Shown here: positions 24,885 through 31,962 of the stretch, one piece after another
Position numbering within the stretch: the stretch's first letter is position 1
Layout: each line of letters opens with the position of its first letter
NCBI GenBank assembly: GCA_963790065.1
Contig: CAWBNK010000002.1
Location: forward strand, 186,001-250,000
DNA: 64,000 bases
DNA from: Palsa-504 sp963790065
GTDB taxonomy: Bacteria; Actinomycetota; Actinomycetes; Streptosporangiales; Streptosporangiaceae
Reading direction: 5' to 3'
Program-made: the position numbers and the translations under genes
Notes under the pieces: model-generated
The model's database searches: none
Seen by the model: the letters and a program-made list of their open reading frames with translations, nothing else
What the model was told of the DNA's origin: nothing

Positions 24885-26516
24885 CTAGAGGCTGAGGGCG
24901 ACCAGTTCCGGGCGGAGGCAGCCCTGGACGGCCGGAGCGGAGGCGGACGGGGTGGGCGACGGGCTGAGTGTGGTGGTGGCTGAGGCGGACGTGGTCGGCG
25001 TGGCGGATGAGGTGGCCGGAGGCGAGGACGAGATGGCGGTTCCGGCGGACGTGGCGGCCGTAGCGGCTCCGGTGGCCGTGCCGGTGGCGGTGCCGGTGGG
25101 GGTGGCGGTGCCGGTAGGGGTGGCGGTGCCGGTAGGGGTGGGGGTCGGCGAGGGCGGGGAGGCGGGGGCCAGCTGGGCGCAGGCGGCGATGACCACCAGG
25201 TTGCTGGCCGGGTCGGCGCTGCCGCCGATGCCGCTGAGGTCCACGAAATAATGCGGCCAGGGCAGCCCGGGCGCGGCCAGGGTGACCCGCTGCGCGCTGA
25301 TGTTGTAACCCCAGGCGTCCCCGGCGGCGCCCTGGTCGAGCCCGAGCGCCACGCCGTCCCTGACCACGTAGATGCCGGCCGACCCGTAGACCGCGGAGCC
25401 GGAGGCGGTGGCCGTCACCCGGCCGGTCCGCGGGTTCACGGCCATGAGGTTCGACCCCACGGTCACGTAGATCCGGTCCTTCTGCGGGTCACTGCCCTCG
25501 GCCACCGCCCCGGCGATGGACCAGAGCCGCACTCCGCTCGTGCCGTCGTACGCCGTGACCCCCTGCGCGGAGGAGAACAGCACCACGGCACCGAACGCGG
25601 CGCTGAGCGTCCCAGGAAACGACAGCCCCAGCAGCGGCTGAACGACCACCTGGACTCCGGTGACCAGGTTGATCTTGCGCAGCGCGGTCACCGGATCCGA
25701 CCCCTCGAAGCCGCCCTCGGATTCGGCCATGTACAGCGTGCTGTCCGCGGTCCGCCAGGCCTGCGCGACCGGGCCGGTGGACCGCGACCAGCGGACCTTC
25801 CCGGTGGCGTTGTCGTAGCTGGTGACCGCGGTGGTGCCGACGATGACCGTGTACTGGGCGCTGGCCGCCACGGCCCCGCCGAAGACGGCCGCCGGATAGC
25901 TGCGGGTGACGGTGCCGTCCAGTCCGGAGATGACCACCTCGGTCCGCTCTGAGTGCCCGGCGCGGGTATACGTCACGCCCGCCGTCACCTCGCCGGGCCA
26001 GGTGCGCACGGACACGATGGCCGCGCCGGCCGGGAAACCGGTCAGGGTCTGGGTCCACAACGGCGCGCCGGCCTGCGCGGAATAGCCGTACACGGTCAGG
26101 CCGGCGCCGACCACGGCCAGGCCGTCGCCGACCGACACGTAGGCCAGGCCGGAGGCGGGCACCGTGCCGGTCAGCCCGGGCAGCACGGCCCACGTCCCGG
26201 GCAGCGCCCTGGTCCACCGGATCAGGGCCGAGACCGGCCGGCAGCCGGACCGGCACGCCGCGGCCGGAGTCCCGTTGTACGCGGCGGCCAGCGGGTACGG
26301 GATCAGCGCCACGCCGAGCAGCACCACGGCCAGCACCCAGCGCCGCAACCGCGGTGATACACCGGCCCGGCCCAGGCGGATCCGCCCGGCTACGCCGCGC
26401 GCGGCCCGGCGTCGGATCCGGCGCACCTGGCGGCGCACGATCCGCTGGCGCGGCGGCCGGGGGACCTTGCGGGGCGGCTGTTGCCTCACGACGCCCACAG
26501 TAGGAGATACCGGCAT
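24885..26516 (-). CDS. Membrane-anchored PQQ-type beta-propeller protein
   Basis: A 543-residue protein. About 55 very basic N-terminal residues (RQRIVRRQVRRIRRRAARG) precede one membrane helix (WVLAVVLLGVALIPYPLAAAY). The outside part carries PQQ/BamB-like blades (VYGYSAQAGAPLWTQTLTG, SYDNATGKVRWSRSTG, AYDGTSGVRLWSIAG, AVNPRTGRVTA). The last 95 residues are Thr/Pro/Ser/Ala rich with TGTATP repeats from tandem 18-bp DNA units (about 25070-25140), probably a wall-spanning or glycosylated stalk. No catalytic residues are recognised; a scaffold or sensor role is likely. A GTG at codon 9 is an alternative start. Confidence 0.75.
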   Translation of the reverse strand: MPVSPTVGVVRQQPPRKVPRPPRQRIVRRQVRRIRRRAARGVAGRIRLGRAGVSPRLRRWVLAVVLLGVALIPYPLAAAYNGTPAAACRSGCRPVSALIRWTRALPGTWAVLPGLTGTVPASGLAYVSVGDGLAVVGAGLTVYGYSAQAGAPLWTQTLTGFPAGAAIVSVRTWPGEVTAGVTYTRAGHSERTEVVISGLDGTVTRSYPAAVFGGAVAASAQYTVIVGTTAVTSYDNATGKVRWSRSTGPVAQAWRTADSTLYMAESEGGFEGSDPVTALRKINLVTGVQVVVQPLLGLSFPGTLSAAFGAVVLFSSAQGVTAYDGTSGVRLWSIAGAVAEGSDPQKDRIYVTVGSNLMAVNPRTGRVTATASGSAVYGSAGIYVVRDGVALGLDQGAAGDAWGYNISAQRVTLAAPGLPWPHYFVDLSGIGGSADPASNLVVIAACAQLAPASPPSPTPTPTGTATPTGTATPTGTATGTATGAATAATSAGTAISSSPPATSSATPTTSASATTTLSPSPTPSASAPAVQGCLRPELVALSL

Positions 26517-26646
26517 CCCGGGAGGGGCCTTCCGGGCCGGGCCCGGAGATCCGGCCGCCTGACGATAACGTTGGATCCGCCCGTGCTGACAGAAGATCAG
26601 TCCGTGCCGACAGGTAAATCAGTCCGCCTCGACGAGGAGGTAAGCC

Positions 26647-27183
26647 ATGACCGACCGTGCGCCGCTGCCCTATGACTTGATGCCGGAGGTGCCGTCCTTC
26701 GAGGTACGCAGCGATGACGTCGCGGATGGCCAGCAGATGCCGGAGAACCAGGCTTTCGACGACTGGGGCATGACCGGCGGGAACATATCCCCGTCGCTGT
26801 CGTGGTCCGGCTTTCCCGCGGAGACCAAGAGCTTCGCGGTGACGTGCTTCGACCCGGACGCGCCGACCGGTTCCGGCTTCTGGCACTGGATCGTGCTCGG
26901 CATCCCGGCCTCAGTGACCGAACTCGAGACCAACGCGGCCGGTACCGACGGCTCGGGCCTGCCCAAGGGGGCATTCCACGTCCGCAACGACTACGGCACC
27001 AAGGACTTCGGCGGCGCGGCCCCGCCGGCCGGCGACCCGCCGCACCGCTACGTGTTCGCGGTGCACGCGCTCGACGTGGAATCCCTCGACGTCAACGACG
27101 AGATCTCACCCGCAGTGGCGGGGTTCAACCTGAGGTTCCACACCATCGCCCGCGGCCTGATCGTCCCGGTCTACAGCCTGTAG
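26647..27183 (+). CDS. YbhB/YbcL family PEBP-like protein
   Basis: A 178-residue phosphatidylethanolamine-binding-protein fold. It shows the family ligand-site segments (NISPSLSWSGFPAETKSFAVTCFDPDAPTGSGFWHWIV, GDPPHRYVFAVHALD) and a C-terminal FNLRFHTIARG. The bacterial family has no firm function; related proteins are called Raf kinase inhibitor-like by homology only. Start ATG has a strong GAGGAGG eight bases upstream. It is monocistronic, convergent with the XRE regulator; the 45-base gap is filled by short tandem repeats. Confidence 0.92.
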   Translation: MTDRAPLPYDLMPEVPSFEVRSDDVADGQQMPENQAFDDWGMTGGNISPSLSWSGFPAETKSFAVTCFDPDAPTGSGFWHWIVLGIPASVTELETNAAGTDGSGLPKGAFHVRNDYGTKDFGGAAPPAGDPPHRYVFAVHALDVESLDVNDEISPAVAGFNLRFHTIARGLIVPVYSL

Positions 27184-27185
27184 AT

Positions 27186-27231
27186 CAGGACAGTGCTGGT
27201 CAGGACAGTGCTGCTCGGACAGTGCTGGTCA
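27186..27231. repeat. Three tandem copies of CAGGACAGTGCTG-like sequence at convergent gene ends
   Basis: The unit (T)CAGGACAGTGCTGG recurs with a period of about 17-18 bases right after the PEBP stop and into the stop codon (TCA, 27229-27231) of the minus-strand regulator. The middle copy has a small change (CTCGGACAGTG). Confidence 0.75.
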
Positions 27232-28353
27232 GGATAGGCGCTCGCCGCAGCTGGACGGGTCGTAGCCGGGCAGGCTGCCCAGCTGGGCCAGCAGCCAGGG
27301 TGAGGTGAGCACCTTCAGCAGGCCCTGGACCTCGCGCGACGCGGCGTGCTTGGCCGGCAGGACCAGGTTGAACCGTTCGTCGGCGAGCGGGATGAAGCTC
27401 AGTCCGTAGGCCAGCGCGGCCGGCTCGCTGGATACCCCCGCGTCGGCTAGCCGGCCCGCGACCGCCGCGGCGAGCTGGAGGTGCCCGGCGGCCTGGCTGT
27501 CGTAGCCGGGCAGTTCGGCCGGGTCCAGGCCCAGGCGCCGACGCTCCCGGTCCAGCAGCGTGCGAGCCTGCGCGCCCGGCTCGCGGTTCACCATCCGCAG
27601 GCCCTGCCGGGCCACGTCGTCCAGCCCGGTGACATCGGCCCCGGGGCGGACCGCCAGGCCCTCACGCCAGGCGGTGAAGCCCACCACCTCGGCGCCGCCT
27701 GGTATCTCGACCGTCTCGCCGGGATCGCCGTCCAGGTCGGCCCGGCCGCCGGCCTGGTGCACCCCCGCGGCGTGCACCAGGCCGGCCGCAGCCAGCCGCA
27801 GCGCCTCGCCGTTGCCGCACGGCCACCAGGCGAACCCCACCGGCGGGTCGAGCAGGGCCAGCGGGGTCTCCAGCAGCGGCAGCGCCGGATCGCAGCCCGC
27901 CACGATGAGCGTGGGCCGCGGCGGGCCGATGGGCCGTACCGCGACCGGGTGCTGGGCCGCCTGGTCCCCGGGGGCCTGCTGGCCGGCGACCAGCCCGCCG
28001 GCCGGGCCGAAGCCGGCCCGGGCCGCCGTGTTGGCGCGCAGCGGCAGCGCGACGAACGTGTCGCCGACGGTCGCGAGCGCCACCCGGGAGCCCACGCCGC
28101 CCAGCGGGGCCACCGGCGCGGCCAGCACCGGATCGGCGGGATCGCCGGGGCCGAACAGGTCCTCGACGGTCAGGCCGAGCGCGCTGGCCAGGGCCAGCGC
28201 GACCCGCAGCGAGGGATCGGAATGGCCGGACTCGACGGCGGATACGGCCTGCCGGGTCACGGCGGCCATCCCGGCGAGCTGCTGCTGGGACAGGCCACGG
28301 GCCTGCCTGGCCAGCCGCAGCCGGGTCCCCGCTGGCCACGGGATCTCTGTCAT
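27229..28353 (-). CDS. XRE-type regulator fused to a periplasmic-binding-like domain
   Basis: A 374-residue protein. Residues 10-65 are a Cro/CI-type helix-turn-helix (LRLARQARGLSQQQLAGMAAVTRQAVSAVESGHSDPSLRVALALASALG). From about 155 to the end there is a type 2 periplasmic-binding-protein-like domain (TLIVAGCDPALPLLE, GNGEALRLAAAGLVHAAGVH, ADAGVSSEPAALAYGLSFIPLADERFNLVLP), as in regulators built on molybdate- or tungstate-binding folds. It is cytoplasmic, so the domain probably senses a small ligand. ATG 28353 is preferred over GTG 28359. It is divergent from yjbQ with only 22 bases between starts, so it may repress its own gene and that operon. Confidence 0.82.
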   Translation of the reverse strand: MTEIPWPAGTRLRLARQARGLSQQQLAGMAAVTRQAVSAVESGHSDPSLRVALALASALGLTVEDLFGPGDPADPVLAAPVAPLGGVGSRVALATVGDTFVALPLRANTAARAGFGPAGGLVAGQQAPGDQAAQHPVAVRPIGPPRPTLIVAGCDPALPLLETPLALLDPPVGFAWWPCGNGEALRLAAAGLVHAAGVHQAGGRADLDGDPGETVEIPGGAEVVGFTAWREGLAVRPGADVTGLDDVARQGLRMVNREPGAQARTLLDRERRRLGLDPAELPGYDSQAAGHLQLAAAVAGRLADAGVSSEPAALAYGLSFIPLADERFNLVLPAKHAASREVQGLLKVLTSPWLLAQLGSLPGYDPSSCGERLS

Positions 28354-28375
28354 GCCCACAGCCTATGATCCGCAC

Positions 28376-28786
28376 ATGAAGACGCAGATCATCGACGTAC
28401 GCACCGGCGGCCGCGAGACGGTGCGGGACATCACCCGCGAGTGCGCGGGATTCGTACGGGAGGCATCAGACGGCGGCGACGGGCTGCTGCACGTGTTCGT
28501 GCCGCACGCCACCGCGGGCCTCGCGCTGATCGAGCTCGGCGCGGGCAGCGACGACGACCTGCTGGCCGCCCTGGCCGAGCTGCTGCCCGCCGACGACCGC
28601 TGGCGGCACGCGCACGGAAGCCGCGGCCACGGCCGGTCCCACGTCATGCCCGCGCTGGTCCCGCCGTACGCCACCATCCCGGTGATCGGCGGCCGCCTCG
28701 CCCTCGGCACCTGGCAGTCCGTGGCGCTGGTGGACCTCAACGTGGACAACCCGGACCGCCAGGTCCGGCTGTCGTTCCTGAGCTGA
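28376..28786 (+). CDS. YjbQ/UPF0047 family protein
   Basis: A 136-residue protein with the UPF0047 hallmarks: HVFVPHATAGLALIE, the His-rich SRGHGRSHVMPAL and the terminal GTWQSVALVDLNVDNPDRQVRLSFL. Some family members have weak thiamine-phosphate synthase activity; the physiological role is unclear. ATG 28376 is the only start compatible with the family's usual length. The stop overlaps the ATG of the next gene (TGATG), so it is co-translated with the CobU-type gene. Confidence 0.9.
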   Translation: MKTQIIDVRTGGRETVRDITRECAGFVREASDGGDGLLHVFVPHATAGLALIELGAGSDDDLLAALAELLPADDRWRHAHGSRGHGRSHVMPALVPPYATIPVIGGRLALGTWQSVALVDLNVDNPDRQVRLSFLS

Positions 28787-29976
28787 TGCGGATCCTCGTC
28801 GAGGGCTCCGGCGGAGCGGCGGGCTGGCCGGAGCCGGGATGCCGGTGCGCCTCGTGCCTGCGCCAGGCCGCGGACGGAACTGCACGCGATCGGTCGACCA
28901 TAGTCGTCGACGGCACGGTGCGACTGGGTCCCGGGGAGCCGGCTGGGATCGGGGATGGGGTTGGGGATGGGGTTGGGATTGAGAGCCGGGACAGGGTTGG
29001 GGTTGAGAGCCGGGACGGGGCTGGGGTGCTGGCCGGGGGGTACCGGGTGGGGCGGCTGGGGGATGCGCGGGACGGGGAGGCAGCCGGCGGGTGGGAGGTG
29101 ACCGGACCGGACGGGGGGCGGGTGCTGTATGCGGCGGGGCCGGGGGCGGTGCCGGTGCCGCCGGAGGGGGCGGGCCGGTACGACGCGGTGTTCCTGGACC
29201 TGCTGGGCGATCCGGCGCAGCTGGGGCTGCTGCGGGCGCGGGGGCTGGTCACGGCGGACACGGTGACGGCGGTGGCGTTCGCGGATCACCGGGTGGCCTC
29301 GGAGGCCGAGTTGCGGCGGCAGTGCGGGTTCTGGGGGGCGATCGTGTCGGGCGACGGCGACCAGGTGGACGTGCCGGGGGGCGGGGGCGCGGATAGCACG
29401 GCCCGTTCGGCAGAAAAAGAATGGCCGGGGCCGTGGCGGGTGCTGGTAATCGGTGGGGCGCGGTCGGGGAAGTCGGAACGGGCGGAGCTGAGGCTGGCGG
29501 GCGAGCCGGACGTGACCTACGTGGCGACCGGGCCGAACGGCAAGGGCGGCGACGGGCACCCGGCCGATCCCGAGTGGGCGGCGCGGGTAGCGGCGCACCG
29601 GGCGCGGCGGCCGCGATGGTGGCGGACGGCGGAGACCACGGACCTGGCCGGGGTGCTGGCCGCGGCGCGGGGGGCGGTGCTGATCGACGGGATCGGCACC
29701 TGGCTGGCGGCGGTGCTCGGGGAGTGCGGCGCGTGGGACGGGTCGGCGGGCTGGGCGGAGCGGCTGGAGGGCCGGACCGGCGGGCTGATCGGCGCCTGGC
29801 GGCAGACCCGGGCCCGCGTGGTCGCGGTCAGCGACGAGACCGGGCTCGGCGTGGTGCCTGGCACGCCCGCCGGGCGGCTGTTCCGGGACGAGCTGGGGCG
29901 GCTGAACCGGGCGCTGGCCGCCGAGAGCGAGGAGACGGAACTGGTCGTGGCGGGGCGGATCCTGCGGCTGGAGTGA
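28786..29976 (+). CDS. cobU: CobU-type adenosylcobinamide kinase/guanylyltransferase with N-terminal metallo-hydrolase remnant
   Basis: A 396-residue protein. From about residue 220 it is CobU: Walker A GGARSGKSERAE, YVATG, RWWRTAETTDL and a terminal LVVAGRILRLE. CobU phosphorylates adenosylcobinamide and transfers GMP in the lower-loop assembly of vitamin B12. Residues 1-25 (MRILVEGSGGAAGWPEPGCRCASC) match the start of metallo-beta-lactamase-like proteins, but the HxHxDH motif is absent and the middle is Gly/Val-rich repeat sequence (near 28945-29040), so this part is decayed. Linker residues TARSAEKE contain copy 2 of the 14-base dispersed element. B12 synthesis fits the B12-dependent NrdJ at the right edge. 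Confidence 0.85.
   Translation: MRILVEGSGGAAGWPEPGCRCASCLRQAADGTARDRSTIVVDGTVRLGPGEPAGIGDGVGDGVGIESRDRVGVESRDGAGVLAGGYRVGRLGDARDGEAAGGWEVTGPDGGRVLYAAGPGAVPVPPEGAGRYDAVFLDLLGDPAQLGLLRARGLVTADTVTAVAFADHRVASEAELRRQCGFWGAIVSGDGDQVDVPGGGGADSTARSAEKEWPGPWRVLVIGGARSGKSERAELRLAGEPDVTYVATGPNGKGGDGHPADPEWAARVAAHRARRPRWWRTAETTDLAGVLAAARGAVLIDGIGTWLAAVLGECGAWDGSAGWAERLEGRTGGLIGAWRQTRARVVAVSDETGLGVVPGTPAGRLFRDELGRLNRALAAESEETELVVAGRILRLE
29398..29411 (+). repeat. Copy 2 of the ACGGNCCGTTCGGC dispersed element, inside cobU
   Basis: It codes for TARSA in the linker between the metallo-hydrolase remnant and the CobU domain, followed by AGAAAAAGA. Confidence 0.8.
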
Positions 29977-30247
29977 CGGACAAATCAGGCATCCGGATGA
30001 CACGGACGGATGCGACGGGGTAACAGTCCGGTGACAATCTGGGCTTTACGGCGTGTTCCGGGACTATCCGGCCCGGCCGGTCACTTCGTGCGCTGGTCAG
30101 TGACGGCCATGGCCCGCTACCGTAGAAAGTCCTGCGGCCGGGCCGGCCCGCGCGCGTCTCGCCATCGATGCGGGCTACCGACGGGCTGCCGTTCGGACGC
30201 GGGGCGCCGCCCGCCCGAGCCACCAGAGCAACGAGGGGATAACCAGA

Positions 30248-31138
30248 ATGGCGCGCGTGGTAGTCATTGGCGACCTGATGACCGACGCAGTCGCCCACGC
30301 AATGCTCCCGCTGGCCCGGGGCAGCGACACGCCAGCCGCTGTAACCATGCACGGCGGCGGCTCCGGCGCGAACGTCGCGGCCTGGATGGCGGCCGACGGC
30401 GGCGACGTGGCCTTCGTCGGGCGGCGGGGCGCGGACATCGCCGGGCGCAACCGCGACATGGAGCTGATGGGTTACGGCGTGGATGCCCGCCTGGTCATGG
30501 ACCCGGAGCGGCCCACCGGGACCTGCGTGGTCATGGTCACGCACAAGGGCGAGCGGACCATGCTGTCCGACCCGGGCGCGAACGCGGCCCTGTCCCCCGA
30601 CGACCTGCCGCACGACCTGTTCATCCCCGGCGCCCACGTGCACGTGTCCGGGTACACGCTGCTGTCTGAGGGATCCCGGTCGGCCGGGCTGGCTGCCATC
30701 GAGTACTCGCGGCGGGCCGGCATGACCGCCTCGGTCGACGCGGCCTCGTCCGCGCCGCTGGACCGGGCCGGCGCCGAACCGTTCCTGGAGCTGTCGGCCG
30801 GGGCCGTGCTGCTGTTCGTCAACGCGGTCCAGGCCACGGTGCTCACCGGCCGCGAGGACCCGGAGGCGGCGGCGCGGGTGCTGACCGCCTGGTACCCGCA
30901 CGTGGTGGTCAAGCTGGGCGCGGACGGCGCGCTGTTCTACGCCAACGGGCGGCCGCCGGTGCGGGTGCCGGCGCCGCCGGTGGACCGGGTGATCGACGGC
31001 ACCGGGGCCGGCGACGCGTTCATCGCCGGGTTCATCCCGCCCTGGCTGGACAAGAAGCCGCCGGGCGAGGCGCTGGCCAGCGGCTGCCGCCTGGCCGCGC
31101 ACGCGCTCGGGCTCATCGGCGCCCGTCCGGTCCTGTGA
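30248..31138 (+). CDS. PfkB-family sugar (ribokinase-like) kinase
   Basis: A 296-residue kinase with the PfkB start VVVIGDLMTDAV, GGGSGANVAAWMA (signature 1 region), VKLGADGALFY and the ATP/catalytic signature 2 DGTGAGDAFIAGF containing the catalytic base Asp. The sugar or nucleoside substrate is not evident. ATG has GAGGGG upstream. The stop overlaps the GTG of the SDR gene (GTGA, 31135-31138), so the pair forms an operon that may act on one carbohydrate. Bases 29977-30247 upstream hold no other gene. Confidence 0.9.
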   Translation: MARVVVIGDLMTDAVAHAMLPLARGSDTPAAVTMHGGGSGANVAAWMAADGGDVAFVGRRGADIAGRNRDMELMGYGVDARLVMDPERPTGTCVVMVTHKGERTMLSDPGANAALSPDDLPHDLFIPGAHVHVSGYTLLSEGSRSAGLAAIEYSRRAGMTASVDAASSAPLDRAGAEPFLELSAGAVLLFVNAVQATVLTGREDPEAAARVLTAWYPHVVVKLGADGALFYANGRPPVRVPAPPVDRVIDGTGAGDAFIAGFIPPWLDKKPPGEALASGCRLAAHALGLIGARPVL

Positions 31139-31908
31139 CGGATTACCTGGGCGAGCTGTTTTCCCTCGCGGGCCGGGTCGCCGTGGTGACCGGCGGCAGC
31201 TCGGGGATCGGGGCGGGTATGGCCGCGGCGCTGTGCCGGGCCGGGGCCCAGGTCGTGCTGGTGGCCCGGGACAAAGAGCAGCTGGACGCCGCGGCGGCCG
31301 GGCTGCGGGAGGCCGGCGGGCAGGCGGCCTGGGTCAGCGCGGACCTGGCCGACCGGGGCGAGCTCGAGCGGGCCGCTGAGGAAGCGGACGGGGCGTTCGG
31401 GCCGCCGGACATTCTCGTCAACTGCGCGGGCGTCAACCTGCGGCCGCCGCTGCCGTCGCTAACTGTTGCGGAGTGGGATGTCACGATGGCGGTCAACCTG
31501 ACTGCGCCGTTCCTGCTCGGCCAGCGGTTCGGGCCCTTGATGGCCGCGCGAGGCTGGGGGCGGATCATCAACGTGACCTCGCAGCAGGCGCAGCGGGCGT
31601 TCGGCAACAGCGGCGGGTACGGGGCGTCCAAGGGCGGCCTAGCCGCGTTGACCCGCTCGCAGTCCGAGGCCTGGGCGGCCGCCGGGGTGTGCTGCAACTC
31701 CGTGTGCCCCGGCTTCGTGCCCACCCGGCTGAACGCCCACGTGGCCCGCGACCCGGAGCGGTCGGCGGCCATGGCGGCGCGGACCATGGTGGGCCGCAAC
31801 GGCCAGCCCGCGGACTTCGCCGGGGTGGCCGTGTTCCTGGCCTCGCCGGCCAGCGACTACGTCACCGGCCAGACGCTGTACATAGACGGCGGCTTCTCCG
31901 CCACGTAG
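31135..31908 (+). CDS. Short-chain dehydrogenase/reductase (SDR)
   Basis: A 257-residue classical SDR: cofactor motif TGGSSGIGAGMA, NCAGVN, catalytic Ser/Tyr/Lys in GGYGASKGGLAAL, and the C-terminal YVTGQTLYIDGGFS. It resembles gluconate 5-dehydrogenase-like sugar-acid reductases, which suits an operon with a PfkB kinase, but substrate assignment is inference. Start GTG overlaps the kinase stop. Confidence 0.9.
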   Translation: MTDYLGELFSLAGRVAVVTGGSSGIGAGMAAALCRAGAQVVLVARDKEQLDAAAAGLREAGGQAAWVSADLADRGELERAAEEADGAFGPPDILVNCAGVNLRPPLPSLTVAEWDVTMAVNLTAPFLLGQRFGPLMAARGWGRIINVTSQQAQRAFGNSGGYGASKGGLAALTRSQSEAWAAAGVCCNSVCPGFVPTRLNAHVARDPERSAAMAARTMVGRNGQPADFAGVAVFLASPASDYVTGQTLYIDGGFSAT

Positions 31909-31962
31909 GCGGATGCGCGGCGTTGGCCCGCACAGGCCGGCGGACGCGGCAGAATAAACGTC

